Shown here: positions 1 through 7,658 of the stretch, piece by piece
Numbering within the stretch: the first letter of the stretch is position 1
Layout: each line of letters starts with the position of its first letter
From: DASPMP01 sp035248725
Lineage (GTDB): Bacteria; Gemmatimonadota; Gemmatimonadetes; Gemmatimonadales; Gemmatimonadaceae
Assembly (NCBI GenBank): GCA_035248725.1
Contig: DATFHG010000070.1
Location: forward strand, 1-32,960
Length of the DNA: 32,960 nt
Direction of reading: 5' to 3'
Notes under the pieces: generated by a model
What the model saw: only the letters and a program-made list of their open reading frames with translations
Told to the model about the DNA's origin: nothing
Database searches by the model: none
Program-made: the position numbers and the translations under genes

Positions 1-231
1 GGCGCATCCGTGGACGACCTGCGCATCACGCTCGGCGCCAGGATCCTGGCGGTCGCCGATGCGTACGAAACGCTCCAGACGCCGACGCCGACACGGCAGG
101 CCTTCGCGCCGTGGACGGCGCTCGAGGAGGTCGAACGCGGACGAGGGACGACGTTCTCGTCCGACGTCCTGCACGCGCTGCGCGTGACTGCGGCGCGCGA
201 TCGTACCGACGTCGAGGTGTTGTCGGCGTAG
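1..231 (+). CDS. HD-GYP-type phosphohydrolase domain, C-terminal fragment (cut by window edge)
   Basis: The frame is open from base 1 and ends at TAG 229-231, so only the last 76 codons are present. The segment ARILAVADAYETL, followed about 25 residues later by ALEEVERGRGTTF and a leucine-rich end, matches the last helices of HD-GYP domains (normally RILAVADxYDAL, then EALxxLxxGAGTxFDPxxV). HD-GYP proteins usually hydrolyse cyclic di-GMP. The catalytic HD and GYP residues would lie before the window, so activity cannot be judged. The usual DRPYR segment is replaced by PTPTRQAF, so this copy may be divergent. A GTG at position 10 lies inside the domain and is unlikely to be a real start. The gene converges on the acyltransferase, with four bases between stops. 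Confidence 0.6.
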   Translation, partial: GASVDDLRITLGARILAVADAYETLQTPTPTRQAFAPWTALEEVERGRGTTFSSDVLHALRVTAARDRTDVEVLSA

Positions 232-235
232 CGAT

Positions 236-829
236 CTAGGCGAAGCTGCGGCGCTTGCCGCGGACGCCACGAAAGCGCTCGCGGAGTGCCGCCATGTCCG
301 CGTCCAGCGCGCCGGTCGTCTCGAAGGCGTCGAGGATCTGGATGGCGCGGTCACCAAAGTTCAGGGCGACGGGCACGATGGGCACATGCGCAGCGTGCGC
401 GATGTGATAGAAACCCGTGCGCCAGCGATCGACCGGCGTTCGCGTCCCTTCCGGCGCGAGCGCCAGGATCATCCGCGGTCTGCGCGCGAACTCGGCGACA
501 ATCGCATGCACCACGTCGTGTGACGACCCGCGGTCCACCGGAAGGCCGCCCCACGCGCGCATCAGGAGTCCGAGCGGAAAGTGGAACAGCGACTGCTTGC
601 CGAGGAACGTGACGCGGAGCCGCAACGCGAGCTTGGCGGACAGACCAACGACGAAATCCCAATTGGAGGTGTGCGGCGCAACGATGATCACCATCCTCGC
701 CACGTTCGGGAGGGTCCCCGTGACGCGCCACCCCAGAACGCGCAGCATAAGGTGACCCAGCGCACCAGATAGGCTGCCTCCCGATCGCGGGATCTCCGCG
801 CCGAGCAACGGGAATCTTGCGGACGGCAC
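236..829 (-). CDS. 1-acyl-glycerol-3-phosphate acyltransferase family protein (PlsC-like)
   Basis: This is a lysophospholipid acyltransferase-fold enzyme that probably moves an acyl group from acyl-CoA or acyl-ACP onto a lipid acceptor at the inner membrane. Numbered from GTG 829, the catalytic HX4D motif is H53-TSNW-D58 and the acceptor-binding motif is EGTR at 127-130, within APEGTR. The 197-residue length fits the short stand-alone members of the family. The frame stays open back to position 1273, but that part lies inside the oppositely oriented acyl-CoA synthetase and is a shadow. The start is uncertain: GTG 829 gives the usual length, ATG 748 (residue 28) is the first ATG before the conserved block, and neither has a clear Shine-Dalgarno. 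The divergent neighbour makes acyl-CoA, which could feed this enzyme. The acceptor lipid cannot be told from sequence. Confidence 0.85.
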   Translation of the reverse strand: MPSARFPLLGAEIPRSGGSLSGALGHLMLRVLGWRVTGTLPNVARMVIIVAPHTSNWDFVVGLSAKLALRLRVTFLGKQSLFHFPLGLLMRAWGGLPVDRGSSHDVVHAIVAEFARRPRMILALAPEGTRTPVDRWRTGFYHIAHAAHVPIVPVALNFGDRAIQILDAFETTGALDADMAALRERFRGVRGKRRSFA

Positions 830-856
830 GGCCGGAACGTATGAAGGCTGACGTAT

Positions 857-2632
857 ATGGCGCCACAGAAACTGCGCGTGATGGATGTTCTCGACGGGAC
901 GGTGCGCAAGCATGGTCCGCGACCGGCGTTGCGCGTCAAGCGCAACAGCTCGTGGCACGCCATCACGTGGGGCGAATACCATCGCCATGTTCGCCAGGTG
1001 GCGCGGGCGCTGATGACGCTCGGGGTGCAGCGCGGCCAGAACACCGTCATCGTCGGTCACAACTCGCCCGAGTGGTTTTTCGCGGATATCGGGTCCATTT
1101 ACGCCGGCGCCATACCGGCGGGCATCTATACGACCAGCTCTCCGGAGCAGTGCCAGTACATCGCCGCGCATTGCGAGGCGCGTGTGGCCTTCGTGGACGA
1201 CGCCGAGCAGCTCGCGAAATTCCTGCAGATTCGGGATCAGCTTCCCGCCCTCGCCGCCATCGTCCTCATGCACGGCACGCCGACGGCGCCGCGCGTGTAC
1301 TCGTGGACGAAGTTTCTCGAGCTGGGGCTGAATACCGCGGAACAGGACCTGGACCGCCGCATGGCGTCGCAGAAGGCGGACGAGGTGGCGACGCTGATCT
1401 ATACGTCAGGAACGACGGGCTCGCCGAAGGCCGTGATGCTGTCGCACGACAATCTCACGTGGACGGCGCAGGCAGCGGTTGGTCTGATCGGCGGCGGACC
1501 ATCTGACCAGGTCCTCAGCTACCTGCCGCTGAGCCACATCGCCGAACAGATCGTATCGTTGCACGGCCCCATCGCGTTCGGTGCCTGCGTCGCCTTCGCC
1601 GAAAGCATGGAAAAGCTGGGCGATAATCTGCGCGACATCCGGCCCACGATGTTTCTCGGTGTCCCGCGCGTGTGGGAAAAGATCCAGGAGCGCATCGCCG
1701 CGGCGGGCGCTCAGAACCCGCCGATGAAGAAGAAGATCGCCGCATGGGCGCGGCGCCAAGGACTCGCCGGCGGATACGCCGAACAGCAGCGCGTCGCGCG
1801 CTCGCCGATGTATGCCATCGCGAATGCGCTCGTGTTCAAGAAGGTGCGGAAGCAGCTCGGCCTCGACCGCGCCCGCGTGCTCGTGACGTCGGCGGCGCCG
1901 ATCTCGCGCGACACGCTGGAGTTCTTCCTCAGTCTCGGCCTGCCGATCTGCGAAGTGTACGGCATGAGCGAGTGCACCGGACCCGCGACCGCGTCCATCC
2001 CGAACCGGTATCACACAGGGAAGGCCGGCTTCTGCCTGCCGGGCGCCGAGCTCAAGATCGCGGCCGATGGCGAGGTATGCATGCGAGGCCGGCACGTCTT
2101 CAAGGGCTACTATAAGGACGCGGCAGCCACCGCGGACGCACTCGACGCCGATGGCTGGCTGCACTCGGGAGACATCGGCACCATCGACGCCGAAGGATTC
2201 CTCCAGATCACGGATCGGAAGAAGGACCTCATCATCACGGCAGGTGGGGAGAACATCGCGCCCGCGCTCGTCGAGGGATACCTGAAAGGCATTCCTGTCG
2301 TGAGCCAGGCGGTGGTGATCGGAGACCGGCAGCGCTACCTGTCAGTCCTGCTCACGCTCAACAAGGAACGCATCCCCGTGGATGCGCAGCACTGCGGCAG
2401 CGCGGCCAGCGACCCGGAAAGCGCGGCACGCGACGAGCGCTTTCTGGGCTTCCTCCAGCGCCAGATCGAGCTCGTGAATCAGCGGCTCGCGCGCGTGCAG
2501 GCCGTGAAGAAGTTCAAGGTCATTCCACACGAATTCACCGTCGAAGGTGGGGAGCTGACACCGACGATGAAGGTCCGCCGCAAAGTCGTGACGGAGAAAT
2601 ACAAGAGCGAGATCGACCAGCTCTATTCCTGA
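857..2632 (+). CDS. Long-chain fatty acid--CoA ligase (AMP-forming)
   Basis: The enzyme activates fatty acids with ATP and CoA to acyl-CoA through an acyl-adenylate. At 591 residues it has the length of the bubblegum/FadD15-type long-chain synthetases. The AMP-binding P-loop is at residues 181-199 (IYTSGTTGSPKAVMLSH). A second core motif, EVYGMSECTGPAT, lies near residue 375, and the hinge region with LHSGDIGTIDAEGF and ITDRKKDLIITAGGENIAP is near 434-470. Near the C-terminus LTPTMKVRRK carries the lysine expected to close on the adenylate. The start is ATG 857; the frame is continuous. The stop overlaps the stop end of the convergent serine hydrolase by 10 bases. A divergent acyltransferase and an acyl-CoA dehydrogenase about 2 kb away suggest a local lipid-metabolism neighbourhood. 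Confidence 0.95.
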   Translation: MAPQKLRVMDVLDGTVRKHGPRPALRVKRNSSWHAITWGEYHRHVRQVARALMTLGVQRGQNTVIVGHNSPEWFFADIGSIYAGAIPAGIYTTSSPEQCQYIAAHCEARVAFVDDAEQLAKFLQIRDQLPALAAIVLMHGTPTAPRVYSWTKFLELGLNTAEQDLDRRMASQKADEVATLIYTSGTTGSPKAVMLSHDNLTWTAQAAVGLIGGGPSDQVLSYLPLSHIAEQIVSLHGPIAFGACVAFAESMEKLGDNLRDIRPTMFLGVPRVWEKIQERIAAAGAQNPPMKKKIAAWARRQGLAGGYAEQQRVARSPMYAIANALVFKKVRKQLGLDRARVLVTSAAPISRDTLEFFLSLGLPICEVYGMSECTGPATASIPNRYHTGKAGFCLPGAELKIAADGEVCMRGRHVFKGYYKDAAATADALDADGWLHSGDIGTIDAEGFLQITDRKKDLIITAGGENIAPALVEGYLKGIPVVSQAVVIGDRQRYLSVLLTLNKERIPVDAQHCGSAASDPESAARDERFLGFLQRQIELVNQRLARVQAVKKFKVIPHEFTVEGGELTPTMKVRRKVVTEKYKSEIDQLYS

Positions 2633-4137
2633 GCGGCGTTCGTCGCGTCCTGGACGCGCGCGAAGGACGTTCCATCTACGTCGATCACGGACGGTTTCCC
2701 GTCGAGACCGATCGTGAATGTGACCATGCTGGTGCCCTGCCAGCGGTGATCCCAGCGCGCGCGGAACGTGTCGTACTGCCAATGCTCGAGCGTGGCGTCC
2801 AGCCTGCCACTGCGCAGACGCAATAGCCCGTTGTCTTCCGTGATGGTCACGGAGCCGTACAGTGAGTCCGCATACGAGCCCGCATAGCGCGCCAGCGGCA
2901 ACGACGGGTGCGTTCCGGCGATGCGACGCTGCTCGGCCGCGGTCTGGGCCGCTGCGGCCTGGACGCGCAGCCCGCCATAGAGCTTCTGCAGTTCTGCGCT
3001 CCAATCGCGTTCGGGCGCGGACGTGAACGTGTCCAGCGTCTTGAGCATGAGCGCGTGGCGCGCCTCGTTGTGGTCGAGATTCGACAGGACGTAGACGCCG
3101 ACCCGCTCGTCGAGCAGCACGCCGACGATGGCCACCATGCCGTCGATGCTGCCGGTATGGAAGTCGAGCTTGCGACCGTCGTAGTCCTGCTGAAACCAGC
3201 CGAAGCCATACGTCTGCCAATGCGGATGCGTGAGGCGCGCCGTGGGGTAGAACTCCGACGCAGGCACCATCGCCTGCGGTTTCACCAGCTCCGCGAATGT
3301 GGACGCTTTCACGAGTGCGTGTCCGTCGACGCGGCCGCTGTCGAGGATGAAGCGCGTCCATTTCGCCATGTCGGCGATGGATGACCAGATGGCTCCCGCC
3401 GGCGCAACGGCGTCCACCGCCGCGTTGGAGATGACGCGCACGGTGTCATCGACGATGAAATGTGGCGCGGCCACGTTCGTCGACCGCGATGCCTCCGCGA
3501 GGGACGTCACGGTGCGCGTCATGCCGAGCGGCGTGAAGATGCGTGTGCGAAGGAACTGCGCCCACGGCATTCCGCTCGCGGCGGCGACCACACGTCCCGC
3601 GACGGCGTACATGACGTTCTGATAGATGAAGCTCGACCGCAGCGAATACGCGGGCCGCACCATGCGCATGCGCCGCACGATCTCGTCGATGGACAGGTCG
3701 GTGCCGTACCAGAGGAAGTCCGCGTTCGGAAGTCCGGCGCGGTGCGTCAAGAGATCTCTGACGGTGACCTCGCGCGTGACGTATGGATCGTTGAGCTGGA
3801 AGTCCGGCAGGTACTTCGCGACGGGGTCGTCCCATTTCACCTTTCCCTCATCGACGAGCATGGCCAGCGCCATCGCAGTCATTGCCTTCGTAGTCGACCC
3901 GATCGCGAACAACGTCTGCGTGTCGACAGGCGCGGCGCCGCCGAGCTCACGCACGCCATACCCCTTCGCGAAGACCACCCGCCCGTCTTTGACGACGGCG
4001 AAGGCCAGGCCAGGCGCTCGCCACTCGCGAACCGTGCGTGCGGCGTATGCGTCCAGCTCGCGGAGTCGCGGATCGGACTGCGCCTCGATGAGAACAGGCA
4101 CCGAAAGCAGCAGCAACGGGAACGCTCGCATATTCAT
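2623..4137 (-). CDS. Secreted serine hydrolase, beta-lactamase (class C/CubicO) fold with C-terminal DUF3471-like domain
   Basis: This is a penicillin-binding-protein-fold serine hydrolase, probably an exported peptidase or esterase. From ATG 4137 it has a hydrophobic signal-like N-terminus (MRAFPLLLLSVPVLIEA), then the three catalytic motifs: S81-TTK84, Y172-QN174 and H327-TG329. The C-terminal part from about residue 413 (LARYAGSYADSLYGSVTI) looks like the beta-rich DUF3471 domain often fused to this family. The length of 504 residues fits that fusion. A second ATG at 4131 is equally usable. The open frame extends to 4242, but that region lacks protein character. Substrate cannot be assigned; the motifs alone do not make it an antibiotic-resistance beta-lactamase. 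It is divergent from the small membrane protein at 4260. Confidence 0.9.
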   Translation of the reverse strand: MNMRAFPLLLLSVPVLIEAQSDPRLRELDAYAARTVREWRAPGLAFAVVKDGRVVFAKGYGVRELGGAAPVDTQTLFAIGSTTKAMTAMALAMLVDEGKVKWDDPVAKYLPDFQLNDPYVTREVTVRDLLTHRAGLPNADFLWYGTDLSIDEIVRRMRMVRPAYSLRSSFIYQNVMYAVAGRVVAAASGMPWAQFLRTRIFTPLGMTRTVTSLAEASRSTNVAAPHFIVDDTVRVISNAAVDAVAPAGAIWSSIADMAKWTRFILDSGRVDGHALVKASTFAELVKPQAMVPASEFYPTARLTHPHWQTYGFGWFQQDYDGRKLDFHTGSIDGMVAIVGVLLDERVGVYVLSNLDHNEARHALMLKTLDTFTSAPERDWSAELQKLYGGLRVQAAAAQTAAEQRRIAGTHPSLPLARYAGSYADSLYGSVTITEDNGLLRLRSGRLDATLEHWQYDTFRARWDHRWQGTSMVTFTIGLDGKPSVIDVDGTSFARVQDATNAAQE

Positions 4138-4210
4138 ATATGGTTGGGTCCGCCAGGCAGGGGAAACGCCGTGTTTGGCACGGACCAAGCATGTAGCCAG
4201 GCAGTTTCCG

Positions 4211-4239
4211 CGACTAGTCGACGAGTGGCTAGTCACTCG
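4211..4239. promoter_or_regulatory. Two adjacent palindromes in a divergent intergenic region
   Basis: The 122-base gap between the serine hydrolase (-) and the small membrane protein (+) holds a perfect 10-base palindrome, CGACTAGTCG (4211-4220). One base later comes an inverted repeat with 6-base arms, CGAGTG (4222-4227) and CACTCG (4234-4239), around GCTAGT. Both carry the core CTAG, which is rare in many bacterial genomes. There is no T-run, so a terminator is unlikely. An operator for one or both genes is possible but is only inference. Confidence 0.35.
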
Positions 4240-4259
4240 CACCTATTCGGAGAGCTCCT

Positions 4260-4481
4260 ATGGCAGACGTGCAAGTCAACAACACGCCGAGCGGTGAGCC
4301 GGTCGCGACCGGCGGCGGCGGGTCGGGCGCGGTGTGGGCGATTGTCGTCATCGTCCTGCTCGCGATCATCGCCTGGTTCGTGTTCGGTCGCGGGATGGTG
4401 TCCGGCAACAAGAGCAAGGACATCAACATCAACGCGAAAGTGGAGACGCCGGCGGCGCCTGCGCCGAGCAAGACTCCGTAA
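4260..4481 (+). CDS. Small single-pass membrane protein of unknown function
   Basis: The 73-residue product has a Gly-rich, uncharged N-terminal part (about 1-27), one strong membrane segment (about 28-46, VWAIVVIVLLAIIAWFVF), and a polar tail with KSKDININAKVETP followed by a Pro/Ala-rich end. A GGAG sequence lies 6 bases before ATG 4260 and a good terminator follows the stop, so the gene looks genuine and monocistronic. I do not recognise the family. The layout, a short cytoplasmic or periplasmic Gly-rich head, one helix and a short tail, resembles small envelope or stress proteins, but no function can be assigned. Confidence 0.75.
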   Translation: MADVQVNNTPSGEPVATGGGGSGAVWAIVVIVLLAIIAWFVFGRGMVSGNKSKDININAKVETPAAPAPSKTP

Positions 4482-4498
4482 CACCGGAAGACGAAAGA

Positions 4499-4524
4499 AC
4501 GGCCCGCGCGAGCGGGCCGTTTTT
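4499..4524 (+). terminator. Rho-independent terminator after the small membrane protein
   Basis: The stem ACGGCCCGC / GCGGGCCGT (9 bp) closes on a GCGA tetraloop and is followed by TTTTT at 4520-4524. It sits 18 bases after the stop of the 73-residue gene and 4 bases before the stop of the convergent acyl-CoA dehydrogenase. On the minus strand the stem is followed by a weaker GTTCTTTCG, so it may also stop the methionine operon transcript. Confidence 0.9.
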
Positions 4525-4528
4525 CGTT

Positions 4529-5695
4529 TCAGCGCAACATCAGCTTGGCGATGGTCTGAAGCTGCATGTTGGATGTGCCTTCGTAGATCGTTCCGATCTT
4601 GGCATCGCGGTAGAACTTCTCCACCGGAAAATCCTTCGTGTAGCCGTACCCGCCAAAGAGCTCGACGCACAGCGACGTCGTGCGCTCGGCCACCTGCGAT
4701 GAGAACAATTTCGCCATCGCACCCTCCAGCGCGATGTCGTGGCCGGCATCCTTGAGGCGCGCGGCGTTGTAGACCATGAGCCGGGCTGCTTCCACTTCGG
4801 CGCGCGCCTGCGCGAGCTGGAACTGCACCGCCTGAAAGTCGGCGATGGGCTTTCCGAACTGCTGCCGTTCCTTCACGTAGTCGCACGCGGCGCGTAACGC
4901 GCCCTGAGCGACGCCGATCATCTGCGCGCCGATGCCGATCCGTCCTTCGTTCAGCGTCTCGATCGCGATCTTGTAGCCCTGACCTACGGGACCGAGGACG
5001 TTGGCCGCAGGTACCTGCACACCGTCGAGAATCAGCTCCGTCGTGCTCGAGGCGCGGATCCCGAGCTTGTCTTCCTTCTTGCCGACGCGGAATCCCGGAA
5101 AGCCGCGCTCGACGATGAACGCCGTGATGCCCTTGTATCCCGCGGCGGGATTCGCGTTTGCGAAGATGACGTAGACCTCCGCCTCCGCGCCGTTCGTGAT
5201 CCACATCTTGCGGCCAGTGAGCGTCCAGTGGTCGCCCGTCTGCTCCGCGCGCGACGTCATCCCGAACGCGTCCGATCCCGATCCCGGCTCGGAGAGCGCG
5301 TACGCGCCCACCTTTCCGCCGGTGAGACGCGGCAGGTACGTCGACTTGACGTACTCGGAGCCGTACCGATTGATGGGGTAATTCACCAGCGTGTTCTGGA
5401 CGTCGACGAGGATGGCGGACGACGCGTCCACCTTGCTGATCTCCTCGACGGCGAGCGCCACCATGAACAGCGAGCCACCCGACCCGCCCAGCGTTTCCGG
5501 TACCTCGATGCCCATGAGGCCGAGCTCGAAGCAGCTCTCGATGAAGCGTGCATCCAGCTTGCCCGCCTGCTCCATCTGCTTCACGCGGGGACGCACCTCT
5601 TCGTCCGCGAACGACGCCACGGCGTCGCGGAACATGAGCTCTTCGTCGCTCAGCTGCGTCAACGGTGGACGGGTCGCCGAGATGTCCGAATGCAT
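4529..5695 (-). CDS. Acyl-CoA dehydrogenase
   Basis: This FAD-dependent enzyme introduces the alpha-beta double bond into an acyl-CoA and passes electrons to ETF. The 388 residues fit the short/medium/branched-chain class. Motifs include YALSEPGSGSDA (flavin binding), WITNGAEAEVYVIFA, and the family signature RQQFGKPIADFQAVQFQLA. The catalytic base is most likely Glu372 in YEGTSN, the position used by short- and medium-chain enzymes. The exact chain length or branching cannot be read from sequence. It starts at ATG 5695, 31 bases after the stop of the homocysteine methyltransferase-MTHFR gene, on the same strand, and probably shares its transcript. The link to methionine metabolism is unexplained; a role in catabolism of a propionate- or branched-chain-yielding amino acid is a guess. 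Confidence 0.95.
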   Translation of the reverse strand: MHSDISATRPPLTQLSDEELMFRDAVASFADEEVRPRVKQMEQAGKLDARFIESCFELGLMGIEVPETLGGSGGSLFMVALAVEEISKVDASSAILVDVQNTLVNYPINRYGSEYVKSTYLPRLTGGKVGAYALSEPGSGSDAFGMTSRAEQTGDHWTLTGRKMWITNGAEAEVYVIFANANPAAGYKGITAFIVERGFPGFRVGKKEDKLGIRASSTTELILDGVQVPAANVLGPVGQGYKIAIETLNEGRIGIGAQMIGVAQGALRAACDYVKERQQFGKPIADFQAVQFQLAQARAEVEAARLMVYNAARLKDAGHDIALEGAMAKLFSSQVAERTTSLCVELFGGYGYTKDFPVEKFYRDAKIGTIYEGTSNMQLQTIAKLMLR

Positions 5696-5710
5696 GAACC
5701 CAATATACGC

Positions 5711-5724
5711 CGCTCGATCGAGCG
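5711..5724. promoter_or_regulatory. Perfect 14-base palindrome in the 31-base gap before the acyl-CoA dehydrogenase
   Basis: CGCTCGATCGAGCG reads the same on both strands. It fills almost half of the gap between the fusion-gene stop (5727) and the dehydrogenase ATG (5695). No T-run follows on the minus strand, so it is not an obvious terminator. It could be an mRNA hairpin that adjusts expression of the distal gene, or an operator. Confidence 0.35.
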
Positions 5725-5726
5725 TC

Positions 5727-7658
5727 TCAGAGCGACCCCTCGAACACTTGAAGCGCCAATTCCACTTTGCCGAAGGGCGCGGACACCTGCACGCCCTGTA
5801 CGTCGCTTCTCACACGCGCGAACATTTCGCGGGCGATCGCGATGCCTTCGGCGACGGCATGCTCCTTCGATTTCTCGTTGGCGCGACGCATACGCGTGAT
5901 GATGTCATCGGGGACGGTCACGCCGGGCACCTCATTGGCGAGGAACTCCGCGTTCCGCACCGACACCAGCGGCCAGATGCCCGCCACGACGGGAATGCGC
6001 ACATGGTCGATGCGCCGGAGAAAACGCTCCAGCTGCGCGGGGTCGAACACCGGCTGCGTGATGGCGTACTCCGCGCCGGCGTCCACCTTCCATTCGAATC
6101 GCGTGATCTCGTGTGCTGGATCGATGGCGGCGGGATTCACCCCGACGCCGATGACGAAGCTCGTCGGCTTGCCGATCTGATTGCCCCCGGGATCCAATCC
6201 GCGATTCAGGTGCTTCACGAGGTTGGTGAGGCCGATCGCGTCGATGTCGAAGACCGCCGTGGCGTCGGGATATGGTCCCATCTTCGGCGGGTCGCCGGTA
6301 ATGAGCAGGAGATTACGCAGCCCCACCGCCGACGCGCCGAGGAGATCGCTCAGCATGCCGAGCAGATTGCGGTCGCGGCACGCGTAGTGGGTGACGGTCT
6401 CGATTCCCACCTGCTGCTCGATGATGACACTGGTGAGCAGCGCGCCCATGCGGCTCTGCGCACGAGGGCCATCGGGCACGTTGACGGCATCGACGCGCGC
6501 GTCTTTCAGCTTCCGCACGTCGGTGAGCATGCGCGACGCGTCGACGCCGCGCGGCGGCACGATCTCGACGCTCGTCACGAACTGCTGCGTCGCGATTTTG
6601 CGCCCCCAGGCCGAGCGCTCGGCGAGCGGCATCTCCTGCACATCCTGTCGGTCCAGCGCGCGCCGCGCGGGCCGCGCTTCGACGGGTTCTTCGGCCGTGC
6701 TGGTATCGGCGAGACGTGGCGCGAGCGGCCGCACGCCTTCGGCCATGGCTCGAATGTGCTCCGGCGTCGTTCCACAGCATCCGCCGACCACGCGCGCCCC
6801 CGCCTGCACGAGATGGCGCGCATAGGTGGCCATGTACTCGGGGCTGGCCATGTACATGCTGCGGCCGCCGACGTCGCGCGGCATGCCAGCGTTCGGCTGC
6901 GCGCTCAGCTTCTTGCGCGTGTGCGGCACCATCCGTTCGATGGCCTCGAGGATGATCTGCGGCCCCACCGAGCAATTCAGGCCGATGATGTCCGCCCCCC
7001 ACGCATCGAGCGAGCGCGCGATGTCCTCGGGCGTCGCGCCGTACGGGGTGAGCCCGTCGGAGCCGATAGTCATCTGCGCGATGATCGGGATCTTCGCGTC
7101 CAACTCCCGCGCGGCGCGAATGGCCTGCTCCATCTCGTGCAAGTCCCCGAACGTCTCGAAGAGAAAGACGTCCACATCGCCGTCGCGCAGTCCCTCGAGC
7201 TGCTCGCGGAAATAGGCGCGCGCTTCGTCGAGGCTCGTCGGGCCGTACGGCTCGATCCGGAGCCCGAGCGGACCGACGGCGCCGGCCACGAGCACGGGAC
7301 GTCCGGCTTCATCGGCGACATCACGGGCGAGCACGGCCGCGGCGCGATTGATCTCGCGTACCTGCGTTTCCAGCCCATGCTGGATGAGCTTGGGCCGGTT
7401 GGCGCCAAAACTGTTCGTCTCCAGGATCTCGGCGCCCGCTTTCACGTACGCGCGATGGATTTCGCGGATCAGCTCGGGCGAGCGAAGACTGAGCTCGTCG
7501 TAGCACTGATTGATGAACACGCCCTTGTTGTACAGCATCGTGCCCATGGCGCCGTCGAAGACGACGATGCGCGCGGGGTCCACGAGCCGCTCGACCGCCG
7601 CGGCGCTCGGTCCCTGTGCACGGTGGGCCCGCGGAGTCGTCAGACGTGTCGCGTTCAC
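5727..7658 (-). CDS. Bifunctional homocysteine S-methyltransferase / 5,10-methylenetetrahydrofolate reductase
   Basis: The 643-residue product joins two enzymes, as in Bacillus YitJ-type proteins. Residues about 27-310 form a homocysteine S-methyltransferase barrel (VFDGAMGT at 33-40), with zinc ligands C229 (GLNCS) and C294-C295 (GGCCGTTPEH). Residues about 355-640 form a MetF-like FAD-dependent methylene-THF reductase (TSVEIVPPRG, PDGPRAQSR, ITGDPPK). The reductase makes methyl-THF. The methyl donor for the first domain is not evident and could be a methylated thiol or sulfonium. I chose GTG 7658 because it overlaps the metH TGA in GTGA, implying translational coupling. The frame extends to 7937, but that part lies within metH. 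The gene sits downstream of a riboswitch-controlled metH, so it is probably SAM-repressed as well. Confidence 0.93.
   Translation of the reverse strand: MNATRLTTPRAHRAQGPSAAAVERLVDPARIVVFDGAMGTMLYNKGVFINQCYDELSLRSPELIREIHRAYVKAGAEILETNSFGANRPKLIQHGLETQVREINRAAAVLARDVADEAGRPVLVAGAVGPLGLRIEPYGPTSLDEARAYFREQLEGLRDGDVDVFLFETFGDLHEMEQAIRAARELDAKIPIIAQMTIGSDGLTPYGATPEDIARSLDAWGADIIGLNCSVGPQIILEAIERMVPHTRKKLSAQPNAGMPRDVGGRSMYMASPEYMATYARHLVQAGARVVGGCCGTTPEHIRAMAEGVRPLAPRLADTSTAEEPVEARPARRALDRQDVQEMPLAERSAWGRKIATQQFVTSVEIVPPRGVDASRMLTDVRKLKDARVDAVNVPDGPRAQSRMGALLTSVIIEQQVGIETVTHYACRDRNLLGMLSDLLGASAVGLRNLLLITGDPPKMGPYPDATAVFDIDAIGLTNLVKHLNRGLDPGGNQIGKPTSFVIGVGVNPAAIDPAHEITRFEWKVDAGAEYAITQPVFDPAQLERFLRRIDHVRIPVVAGIWPLVSVRNAEFLANEVPGVTVPDDIITRMRRANEKSKEHAVAEGIAIAREMFARVRSDVQGVQVSAPFGKVELALQVFEGSL

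Noticed and set aside
2623..4137. Calling the serine hydrolase an antibiotic-resistance beta-lactamase.
   Set aside because: The S-TTK, YQN and HTG motifs are shared by many peptidases and esterases, and the DUF3471-like tail points to that wider group.
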